This document shows, in pieces, positions 1 to 6,939 of a stretch of 64,000 bases of DNA; the stretch's first letter is position 1; each line of letters opens with the position of its first letter. Position numbers and translations under genes: made by a program. The notes under the pieces are model-generated. The model worked only from the letters and a program-made list of their open reading frames with translations. It searched no databases and was not told where the DNA came from. The stretch is taken from contig JAQCFW010000005.1 in the NCBI GenBank assembly GCA_027619225.1, positions 28,742-92,741 of the forward strand, read 5' to 3'. The DNA is from Bacteroidota bacterium. Lineage in GTDB: Bacteria; Bacteroidota; Bacteroidia; Flavobacteriales_D; Sanyastnellaceae.

Positions 1-2
1 TT

Positions 3-128
3 CACAAGGGAACGACGAAAGACCGGCCCGTTTTCAGGTTTACGAAAAACCCTCAATATAAATCTCGTATACCTACCGATATGAAAGATGATGCCCATTA
101 CTGCGAAGGTAGACGTAACAATTGCTAA
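3..128 (+). CDS. possible 3' end of an upstream gene (partial)
   Basis: A frame entering the window stays open for 41 codons and stops with TAA at 126-128, nine bases before the next start codon. The peptide is hydrophilic and rich in Lys, Arg and Asp, ending in DAHYCEGRRNNC. I do not recognise it. The other two forward frames close earlier, at 59-61 and 82-84, so this is the best candidate for the C-terminus of a gene lying to the left. The stretch is too short to be sure that it is coding. Confidence 0.35.
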   Translation, partial: HKGTTKDRPVFRFTKNPQYKSRIPTDMKDDAHYCEGRRNNC

Positions 129-133
129 CTTTA
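126..133 (+). promoter_or_regulatory. putative -7 promoter box (TAACTTTA)
   Basis: The sequence TAACTTTA differs from the Bacteroidota -7 consensus TAnnTTTG only in its last base. It ends four bases before the ATG at 138, the same spacing seen for better matches elsewhere in the window. It overlaps the stop codon of the preceding frame. No clear -33 TTG is seen. Confidence 0.35.
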
Positions 134-137
134 CACC

Positions 138-272
138 ATGATGAAACGAATTGTCACACCTATTTTGTTATGCCTTTGCATTGGCACGTTTTTAAGCGGG
201 TGCGCCTCTTCTCATAGCAGTTGTGGAACCTGTGATGCGTATAATTGTGTTCATCTTGATGCAAATAAGTAA
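138..272 (+). CDS. small Cys-rich lipoprotein, 44 aa
   Basis: A 44-residue reading frame begins with ATGATG and encodes a basic start (MMKR), a hydrophobic core and a textbook lipobox (LSGC, lipidated Cys at residue 22). A short mature part of 23 residues follows, with three more cysteines (SSCGTCDAYNC). It is predicted to be an outer- or inner-membrane lipoprotein. I know no family for it. It ends five bases before the likely GTG start of the mannose-1-phosphate guanylyltransferase gene, so the two are probably co-transcribed. It is easily missed because an N-terminally extended version of the next gene would overlap it. Coding status rests on the signal peptide and lipobox. Confidence 0.6.
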   Translation: MMKRIVTPILLCLCIGTFLSGCASSHSSCGTCDAYNCVHLDANK

Positions 273-276
273 GACT

Positions 277-1356
277 GTGGAAAAATTTGCTGTTATAATG
301 GCCGGAGGTGTTGGCACGAGGTTTTGGCCCATGTCGCGTACGTCTAAGCCCAAACAATTTCTCGACATCCTCGGCACAGGCCGCTCCCTGATCCAGATGA
401 CATTTGACCGATTAAGTTCAGTCGTCCCCCCATCTAATATACTCGTTGTAACAAATGAGCTTTACCGCTCTGATGTCGCCTCCCACATCCCATCTATCCC
501 GCCTGAGAATATTCTTTGCGAACCCTGCATGCGCAATACCGCTCCTTGCATCGCCTATGCAAATGCCGTTATATCTCGTCGAGTTGCTTCCTCTGGCATT
601 GACGCTAGCGACGTCGGGATCATTGTCGCTCCGTCAGACCATCTCATCCTCAAAGAGCCCGAGTTCGACCGTATAATCTCGCTCGCCCTCCTAGAAGCGA
701 CCTCAACTTCCTCGCTTGTCACCCTAGGTATTAAACCCACCCGCCCCGATACCGGATATGGGTATATCAAGTTCTCTGAATCGAGTTCGTCTGTAGATGG
801 CGCTGGCGAAATCTCAACTGTAGACCGCTTTACAGAAAAACCAGATTTAGAAACCGCCCGTGAATTTTTGAGCGAAGGTGGGTATTGCTGGAACAGCGGG
901 ATTTTTGTTTGGTCACTCGCAAATATTTCAAGTGAGTTTTCTAAGCACCTTTCAGAGATGTCATCTGCTTTTGAGGACGCTGAACTTTGTGGGAATGCTG
1001 GCGAAGTTGATGATATTTACACCTCTTGTGAGTCTATTTCTATAGACTACGGAATTCTCGAACGTGCTTCTTCTGTCTCAGTCATTCCTTGTGATTTCGG
1101 CTGGTCAGACCTCGGAACCTGGACTTCGCTTGCGACTCACCTGCCTCAAGATTCGTCCGGAAACAGATCCTCAGGAGTAGATTTAGTCGTTTCAGAAAGC
1201 GCAAACAACATTGTGGTTGGTGCGGATTCTGAAAAAATTATAGCCCTTCGTGGCCTAAATGACTTCATTGTTGTCGACACTCAAGACGCCTTACTTGTTT
1301 GTCCTAAATCCGACGAACAATGGGTGAAAGTTTTGGTGGGGAAACTAGAAAAATAA
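277..1356 (+). CDS. manC: mannose-1-phosphate guanylyltransferase
   Basis: Makes GDP-mannose from mannose 1-phosphate and GTP in the cytoplasm, feeding polysaccharide and glycan synthesis. The N-terminus carries the nucleotidyltransferase signature (AGGVGTRFWPMSR, about residues 9-21) followed by SKPKQFL. Further on are the sugar-binding FTEKP and the typical CWNSGIFVW segment. At 359 residues it is the short, single-function form; the C-terminal isomerase (cupin) domain of AlgA-type enzymes is absent. I place the start at GTG 277 (MEKFAVIMAGG) because family members begin just before AGG. The longer frame from ATG 223 would add 18 hydrophobic residues and overlap the small lipoprotein gene. 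Family assignment is firm; the exact start is less so. Confidence 0.9.
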   Translation: MEKFAVIMAGGVGTRFWPMSRTSKPKQFLDILGTGRSLIQMTFDRLSSVVPPSNILVVTNELYRSDVASHIPSIPPENILCEPCMRNTAPCIAYANAVISRRVASSGIDASDVGIIVAPSDHLILKEPEFDRIISLALLEATSTSSLVTLGIKPTRPDTGYGYIKFSESSSSVDGAGEISTVDRFTEKPDLETAREFLSEGGYCWNSGIFVWSLANISSEFSKHLSEMSSAFEDAELCGNAGEVDDIYTSCESISIDYGILERASSVSVIPCDFGWSDLGTWTSLATHLPQDSSGNRSSGVDLVVSESANNIVVGADSEKIIALRGLNDFIVVDTQDALLVCPKSDEQWVKVLVGKLEK

Positions 1357-1366
1357 CTTATTAGAC

Positions 1367-2761
1367 CTACCTCCCGATCATATTTCTTGGGACAACCCAA
1401 GCGTCGTATTCTTCCGCGGTGACGTATCCAAGAGATAAAGCGGCTTCGCGAAGAGTTGTGCCTTCTGTATGAGCTTTACCTGCTATTTCTGCTGATTTGT
1501 AATAACCTATTTTCGTATTGAGAGCGGTAACTAACATGAGACTGTTGTCGACAAGGTCCTTGATGCGTGGCTCGTTCGCTTTAATCCCATCGACGCAGTT
1601 TTTTGCGAACGAGAGTGAGCCTTCGCCGAGAAGGCGAGCAGACTCAAGGATGTTTTTTGCCATCATGGGTTTAAATACGTTAAGCTCGTAATGGCCTTGG
1701 GTTCCTCCTACTGCTATAGCTACGTCGTTTCCCATTACCTGAGCACAAACCATCGTTAGAGCTTCGCACTGAGTGGGGTTGACTTTTCCTGGCATGATTG
1801 ACGAACCGGGCTCGTTAGCGGGGAGCTGAAGTTCCCCGATTGCAGATCGGGGGCCCGAGCCCATCATTCTGATGTCGTTAGCAATCTTGTTAAGGGCGAC
1901 AGCGAGTTGACGTAAAGCTCCATGGGATTCCACAATGGCATCGTGAGCGGCAAGGGCTTCGAACTTGTTAGGGGCCGTTACAAATGGATGTCCGGTCGAA
2001 GATGCTATGTGGGCAGCTACAATTTCAGAATATCCTTTAGGGGTGTTGATGCCTGTTCCTACAGCAGTGCCGCCTAGGGCGAGTTCAGAAAGATGATCTA
2101 GGGAATGACGAAGGGAGCGGAGGCCATAGTTTAATTGGGCTACGTAGCCAGAAAACTCTTGACCCAGGGTGAGGGGGGTAGCGTCCATGAGGTGGGTGCG
2201 CCCGATTTTTACAATGCTCTCGAACTCGGAAGATTTCGAGGCGAGAGAGTCGCGAAGGGTCTCTATGCCGGGAATGGTATTCTCGACGATGAGTGTGTAG
2301 GCGGCAATGTGCATGGCCGTCGGAAATGTGTCGTTCGAAGATTGACTCTTATTTACATCATCGTTAGGGTGGACGGGGCGAGTTCCTTCACCAAGGGTTC
2401 CTCCTGAGAGCTGATGGCAGCGGTTAGCGACCACTTCATTGACGTTCATGTTAGACTGGGTTCCGGAACCCGTTTGCCAAATAACGAGGGGGAATTGAGC
2501 ATCGTGGATTCCCTCGAGAATTTCTGAACAGGCCGTAGATATTAGGTCGCACGTTTCCGATGGAAGAATGCCACACTCACAGTTCGTTTTTGCTGCGGCA
2601 CGCTTGAGATGCGCGAAGGCGTGAACGATTTCGAGTGGCATAGAGGAGGCTGGTCCGATGCGAAAATTGTTGCGAGAGCGCTCTGTTTGGGCTCCCCAAA
2701 GGACGTTAGACGGGACTTTTACTTCTCCTAAGGTGTCTTTTTCAATTCGGAAATCTGACAT
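1367..2761 (-). CDS. fumC: fumarate hydratase class II
   Basis: Iron-independent fumarase that interconverts fumarate and malate in the TCA cycle. The 464-residue protein has the usual length. It shows the lyase-superfamily signature [11 protein letters not shown] near residue 318, the upstream substrate-binding GSGTQSNMN, and the TPL loop in [19 protein letters not shown]. It starts 23 bases after the stop of prfB on the same strand, so both are probably on one transcript running leftward. It converges tail-to-tail with the manC-like gene, ten bases apart. Nothing is unusual in the catalytic regions. Confidence 0.97.
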   Translation of the reverse strand: MSDFRIEKDTLGEVKVPSNVLWGAQTERSRNNFRIGPASSMPLEIVHAFAHLKRAAAKTNCECGILPSETCDLISTACSEILEGIHDAQFPLVIWQTGSGTQSNMNVNEVVANRCHQLSGGTLGEGTRPVHPNDDVNKSQSSNDTFPTAMHIAAYTLIVENTIPGIETLRDSLASKSSEFESIVKIGRTHLMDATPLTLGQEFSGYVAQLNYGLRSLRHSLDHLSELALGGTAVGTGINTPKGYSEIVAAHIASSTGHPFVTAPNKFEALAAHDAIVESHGALRQLAVALNKIANDIRMMGSGPRSAIGELQLPANEPGSSIMPGKVNPTQCEALTMVCAQVMGNDVAIAVGGTQGHYELNVFKPMMAKNILESARLLGEGSLSFAKNCVDGIKANEPRIKDLVDNSLMLVTALNTKIGYYKSAEIAGKAHTEGTTLREAALSLGYVTAEEYDAWVVPRNMIGR

Positions 2762-2784
2762 GGTGTGATGATTTAAAACGCGTG

Positions 2785-3891
2785 TTAATCTTGAGGGTTG
2801 TTTGAAGCGGCGCCGGCCTCCATAAGGTAGGCTTTGAGGAATCCGTCGATTTCTCCGTTCATAACGGCATCTACATTGGAGGTTTCGTGGCCGGTGCGGA
2901 CGTCCTTGACCATTTTATATGGCTGCATGACGTAGGATCGGATTTGAGAACCCCACTCTATTTTCATTTTCCCCGCTTCAATTTCATCACGTGCTTCGTT
3001 GAGACGGGCGCGTTCGAGTTCGAAGAGTTGAGATTTTAAGAGCTGCATCGCTTTCTCACGGTTGCCGAGTTGAGATCGGGTTTCCGTATTTTCGATAACG
3101 ATACCAGTGGGGGCGTGACGTACACGCACTCCAGTTTCAACTTTGTTGACGTTTTGGCCTCCAGCTCCGCCAGAACGGAAAGTGTCCCAAGAAATATCGG
3201 CGGGGTTCACCGTGATTTCAATGGAATCGTCCACAAGTGGGTAGACGTAAACAGAGGCAAAAGAGGTGTGGCGACGAGCTTGAGAGTCGAATGGGGAGAT
3301 TCTGACCAATCGGTGGACGCCGTTTTCCCCTTTGAGCATTCCGTATGCGAATTCGCCTTCGAACTCAAGGGTGACTTGTTTTATTCCTGCGGGATCGCCC
3401 TCTTGAAGGTGGAGTTCGCGGACTTTAAAATCTGCTTTATCACCATACATCCTGTACATGCGCATAAGCATTGCAGCCCAGTCACAGGATTCTGTTCCTC
3501 CGGCTCCGGAAGTGATTTGCATTACGGCATTGAGGGAATCCTCTTCTGCAGAAAGCATGTTTTGAAACTCTAAGTCCTCAACGGTTTCTGTCGCTTCCGA
3601 GTAGGCAGAATCAACCTCGGCGGGATCTTCTTCCCCAGCTTTCATAAAATCGAAAAGGACTGTGAGGTCCTCAACCTTTGATGCGCAATCGTCAAATTTC
3701 GTTACCCAAGATTTCTTAGATCTAATGAGTTTCATTACTTGCTCTGCATTTTTAGAGTCATTCCAAAACTCCGGATCGTGGGTTTGCTTTTCTTCCTCCA
3801 TCACCTCCATTCGCTTCTGTTCAATGTTCAGATAGCCTCTCAAGGCTTCAAGACGAGAAGAAAGGGTTTCGATAGAGTCAACTGTAAGCAT
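2785..3891 (-). CDS. prfB: peptide chain release factor 2
   Basis: Recognises UGA and UAA stop codons and triggers peptide release. The 368-residue protein has the codon-recognition SPF tripeptide (ISPFDSQ, about residue 199) and the GGQ loop ([13 protein letters not shown], about residue 245). In many bacteria prfB is read through a programmed +1 shift at CTT-TGA-C after 'RGYL'. Here the same place reads [10 protein letters not shown] in one continuous frame (CTG-AAC), so the autoregulatory frameshift is missing. A perfect TAnnTTTG box ends four bases before the ATG. fumC follows 23 bases downstream and recX lies upstream in the same orientation. Confidence 0.97.
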   Translation of the reverse strand: MLTVDSIETLSSRLEALRGYLNIEQKRMEVMEEEKQTHDPEFWNDSKNAEQVMKLIRSKKSWVTKFDDCASKVEDLTVLFDFMKAGEEDPAEVDSAYSEATETVEDLEFQNMLSAEEDSLNAVMQITSGAGGTESCDWAAMLMRMYRMYGDKADFKVRELHLQEGDPAGIKQVTLEFEGEFAYGMLKGENGVHRLVRISPFDSQARRHTSFASVYVYPLVDDSIEITVNPADISWDTFRSGGAGGQNVNKVETGVRVRHAPTGIVIENTETRSQLGNREKAMQLLKSQLFELERARLNEARDEIEAGKMKIEWGSQIRSYVMQPYKMVKDVRTGHETSNVDAVMNGEIDGFLKAYLMEAGAASNNPQD

Positions 3892-3895
3892 GAGA

Positions 3896-3903
3896 CAAAA
3901 GTA
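3896..3903 (-). promoter_or_regulatory. -7 promoter box of prfB (TACTTTTG)
   Basis: Read on the minus strand this is TACTTTTG, a perfect match to the Bacteroidota -7 consensus TAnnTTTG. Only four bases separate it from the prfB ATG. Since transcription in this phylum starts a few bases after the box, the transcript would have little or no 5' leader. No -33 TTG is evident at 17-23 bases. Confidence 0.5.
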
Positions 3904-3909
3904 AAGAAG

Positions 3910-4347
3910 TTAAATCGACTTGATAGATGATAGTATCATTTCTAAAGAAAATCCTCGCGATTGAAGGTAGCGGATTAAGCGAGGGCGGTTAGAAGTGAGG
4001 TCAGAAGGGTGGGTTTTCAGTCGAGAATTTAAGACGTGAGTGAGCTTTTCCAATACTATGTCTGGCGTGAGTACAGAAAGTGCAGAAGAAATCTCTGAGG
4101 AGGAACAGCCTTTAGCACTTAGACCATCACCGATCTTGTAGGGTCCCCATTGCTTTAAATGAAAGTGATCGTGGGTGAAGGCTGAGAGAAAACGCAGTTG
4201 GTTTACAAAATCAAGCCCCTCTAACTTAAGTAGAAACGAATTCGCTTCTGAATTTGGAACTTCCCACTCCTTTAAGCGCTTAAGCACCTCAGCCTGAGAA
4301 CGCTCACTTAGTGCACACCACCGAGTTATTTTTTCCTGCCAATTCAC
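3910..4347 (-). CDS. recX: RecX-like regulatory protein
   Basis: RecX family proteins bind RecA filaments and modulate homologous recombination. The protein (about 145 residues) shows the family's small three-helix repeats: WCALSERSQAEVLKRLKEW, then LDFVNQLRFLSAFTHDHFHLKQWG with the conserved (R/L)KQWGPYKI segment, then RLIRYLQSRGFS near the C-terminus. I place the start at GTG 4347 (MNWQEK); a TTG two codons upstream at 4353 is the alternative. It lies upstream of prfB on the same strand with an 18-base gap, which contains prfB's own promoter box. Sequence divergence is high, as is usual for RecX. Confidence 0.8.
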   Translation of the reverse strand: MNWQEKITRWCALSERSQAEVLKRLKEWEVPNSEANSFLLKLEGLDFVNQLRFLSAFTHDHFHLKQWGPYKIGDGLSAKGCSSSEISSALSVLTPDIVLEKLTHVLNSRLKTHPSDLTSNRPRLIRYLQSRGFSLEMILSSIKSI

Positions 4348-4448
4348 AACCAATTACGTAATAATAATTTTAGATTTGTTTCTAAGTCGCAAGGTGGGTT
4401 GAGATACCCGATATTTGCAAAACTAATAACATCCATTTTATAACCGTA

Positions 4449-6167
4449 ATGCGGTCTGAACTTTTGCAACGTATCCATGATCTACTAGGGAACGAAGATC
4501 TGGAAGCCATCCGAAAAGATGTGCGCAGTGCTATACAATCCTTCCACGCCCTCACACAAGATGAGGTACGTCGCCAACGCGATGCTTGGGAAAAGGAAGA
4601 ACACGAGCCTGATGAAACTTTTATTTACAAACCTTCTGAAGATGAAGCTGTAGTCGAAGAACTTACAAATTTATTTAAAGAAAGAGAGAAAGCTTGGAAG
4701 GCTCGTATCGCGGAGGAACAGAAGGCCAATTTGGTCACAAAAGAAGGTCTTCTAGAAAGGTTGAGAAATACAATCCAAGAAGAAGAAAATATAGGGAAGG
4801 CTTTCAGCGCTTTTAATGAAGTGCGCGAAGAGTGGGAAAAGATTGGAGATGTTCCTGGAAATAGCTACAAGGATATTCATGACGAATACCACCGCTTGCG
4901 CGATGAGTTCTTCTACAACATTAATATCTACAAGCAACTTCAGGATCACGACTTAAAGAAAAATCATACCGCAAAACTTGAATTAACTGAGAAAGCTAAG
5001 GGTCTTGCAGCTGTTGAAGATTTAAAGGAGCGGGAAAAAATAGCACGTGAGCTTCAAAAACAATGGCTCGATATAGGGCCATCTCCGAGGGAGACTTATC
5101 AAGAAATGGCAGACACGTTTTTCGGAATTACGCGTCCAGTTTTTGAAGAGGTAAAAGTTCAATACGATAAACTCCGAGAGAGTTTTGTTGAGAATAAAGT
5201 TTTAAAAGACGCACTGATCGAGGAGTTAAGGGGTTTGATGACAGAGGATATCGAAGAAGGTCATAAGGTTTGGCAAACTTTGACAACCAAGGTTATTGAT
5301 ATGCAGAAAAGGTGGAAGGAAATCGGTTTTTCTGGAAAGGAGCACAACGAAAATTTGTGGCAGCAATTCCGTGAATTATCTGATGTCTTCTTCGAAAAAA
5401 AGCAGGTTTTCTACGATAAAATGAAGGAGGAGGGGAAAGGTGCTAAGAAAGAGAAAATCATTCTTTGTGAAAAGGCTGAGGCAATACAGGACAGCACCGA
5501 TTGGAAAGATACAACCGCTGTAATGCTACAAATTCAAAAGGATTGGAAGACCGCTGGGTCATGCCCTCCAGGAGAGGAACATAAATTATGGAGGCGTTTT
5601 AACAAAGCTCAGGATGTTTTCTTTAAAGCGAAGAAAGCTCAGTTCGCAGATCGAAATAAAGAGGAGAAAGTAAATCTAGGATTGAAGAACGTGCTGCTTG
5701 AAAAAGTAGAAGCGTTTAAAATTACTGATAACAGAATCGCTGATTTAAACACGCTAAAAGAGTTCTCAGGTGATTGGCGTAAAATTGGGTTCGTTCCCAG
5801 GAAAAACTTTGAGAATTTGTCTGATCGCTATACAAAGGCGATGGACAAGCACTACGATGCTTTAAGTGCTCAAAGATCTGAGCGTTCTGTCGCAAGCTAT
5901 CAAAATCGCGTTGAACGCCTGTCAAAAGGTGGAGATAGTGGAAGAGGTGGTGGCACTGACATCCGTCGTGAGCAAGCTGTGTTAAGAGATAAGATTAATC
6001 GTCTTAATACTCGTGTAATCCAAACGGAAGAGAACATGGAGCGCTTTACAGGAAAAGGTGCACAATCAATTCGTGACCACGCTGAAAAATCTATCAAATC
6101 TTACAAGCGTGAGGTTGAAGAAATTAAGGCGAAACTCAAGATGTTAAGGGACGCAGCGGACAAGTAA
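4449..6167 (+). CDS. DUF349 repeat protein, 572 aa
   Basis: A cytoplasmic, highly charged, helical protein without signal peptide. It contains five DUF349 repeats, each opening with a W-x(2)-(I/A)-G motif: EEWEKIGDVP (about residue 129), KQWLDIGPSP, KRWKEIGFSG, KDWKTAGSCP and GDWRKIGFVP (about residue 440). Each is followed by a long helix with F/Y-rich segments. The C-terminal 90 residues form a Lys/Glu/Arg-rich coiled coil. Proteins of this size and repeat number are typical of Bacteroidota. Their role is not established, although DUF349 proteins of other phyla have been linked to DNA- or RNA-associated functions. A GATATTTG box lies about 30 bases before the ATG. The stop codon lies in a 13-base tandem repeat. 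Confidence 0.85.
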   Translation: MRSELLQRIHDLLGNEDLEAIRKDVRSAIQSFHALTQDEVRRQRDAWEKEEHEPDETFIYKPSEDEAVVEELTNLFKEREKAWKARIAEEQKANLVTKEGLLERLRNTIQEEENIGKAFSAFNEVREEWEKIGDVPGNSYKDIHDEYHRLRDEFFYNINIYKQLQDHDLKKNHTAKLELTEKAKGLAAVEDLKEREKIARELQKQWLDIGPSPRETYQEMADTFFGITRPVFEEVKVQYDKLRESFVENKVLKDALIEELRGLMTEDIEEGHKVWQTLTTKVIDMQKRWKEIGFSGKEHNENLWQQFRELSDVFFEKKQVFYDKMKEEGKGAKKEKIILCEKAEAIQDSTDWKDTTAVMLQIQKDWKTAGSCPPGEEHKLWRRFNKAQDVFFKAKKAQFADRNKEEKVNLGLKNVLLEKVEAFKITDNRIADLNTLKEFSGDWRKIGFVPRKNFENLSDRYTKAMDKHYDALSAQRSERSVASYQNRVERLSKGGDSGRGGGTDIRREQAVLRDKINRLNTRVIQTEENMERFTGKGAQSIRDHAEKSIKSYKREVEEIKAKLKMLRDAADK

Positions 6168-6193
6168 AGCGGACAAGTAACGCGGACAAGTAA
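6155..6193 (+). repeat. 13-bp tandem repeat, three copies, at a stop codon
   Basis: The sequence AGCGGACAAGTAA occurs three times head to tail; the third copy differs only in its first base. The first copy supplies the last codons and the TAA stop of the DUF349 gene. Each further copy brings another TAA in a different frame, because 13 is not a multiple of three. Confidence 0.85.
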
Positions 6194-6207
6194 GGCCACC
6201 CGCCCAC

Positions 6208-6858
6208 TTAAGAATGTGATTTTTTAGATCTATTCTCGGGAAGAGGCTGAACGGTATACCCAGTATCTGCTAACCATTTTAGATATTTCGGTAGGGCGTA
6301 AAGAAGTCTAGGAGCTGCTTTTTCGCTGTCGTGAAATACGATAATCGACCCAGATCTTGTAAGCTTTTTAAGTGTGTTTAAGCAATCTTTTCCTGAAAGA
6401 GATCTGTCGAAATCCCCGGAAAGGACATCCCACATAACAACCTGAGTTCTTTTCGAAATAGCGCGAGCTTGTCGAGGTGTAATCCTGCCATAAGGGGGTC
6501 TGAATCTTGTTGTTGAACCAAGTTCTTCTTCGCATTGAAGATAGCTTCTTAAATAAGATGCCCGAGGGGTTGACCATCCACTTTCGTGACCCTGGCTGTG
6601 GTTAGCAACTTCATGACCTGCCGCTCTTAAATCGTCTATCATTTCTGGATGGCGAGCTGCCTGCTCCCCAACACAGAAAAACGTCGCTTTTAAATCCCCA
6701 GCCTCTTTCAATTGCTCCATCACCCAAGGCGTTAAATGTGGGTGTGGACCGTCATCAAATGTTAGATATACATTCTTTGACGCATCAATCGATGGTACTC
6801 GCCAGAGAACTGACTTTATCATATTGTGTATCGAAAGGGGGGTGCGACTGATAATCAT
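6208..6858 (-). CDS. polysaccharide deacetylase (NodB domain)
   Basis: Member of carbohydrate esterase family 4, which removes N- or O-acetyl groups from sugars such as peptidoglycan or exopolysaccharide. The 216-residue protein is nearly all NodB domain. Motif 1 is YLTFDDGPHPH (Asp pair at about residues 33-34), motif 2 is HEVANHSQGHESG with the zinc-binding histidines, motif 3 is RPPYGRIT, and VMWDVLSGDFD and IIVFHD follow. The N-terminal segment before YLTFDDGP fits the Bacteroidota subfamily when ATG 6858 is used. There is no signal peptide, so a cytoplasmic or otherwise exported enzyme is possible. It converges with the DUF349 gene and diverges from leuS. Confidence 0.9.
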   Translation of the reverse strand: MIISRTPLSIHNMIKSVLWRVPSIDASKNVYLTFDDGPHPHLTPWVMEQLKEAGDLKATFFCVGEQAARHPEMIDDLRAAGHEVANHSQGHESGWSTPRASYLRSYLQCEEELGSTTRFRPPYGRITPRQARAISKRTQVVMWDVLSGDFDRSLSGKDCLNTLKKLTRSGSIIVFHDSEKAAPRLLYALPKYLKWLADTGYTVQPLPENRSKKSHS

Positions 6859-6939
6859 ACACTAAATTGACGTATTTCACAAACAAGGGTTGCCCGAGAG
6901 AGATAAATTTGATTTCGAATAACTAACTTTACCGGTCAT

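Noticed and set aside
1..84. Other two forward frames at the left edge
   Set aside because: They close at 59-61 and 82-84 and show no recognisable C-terminal motif; the third frame, open to 128, is preferred.
3070..3573. 167-codon forward frame opposite prfB
   Set aside because: It lies wholly antisense to conserved prfB sequence including the SPF and GGQ regions; it is a shadow frame.
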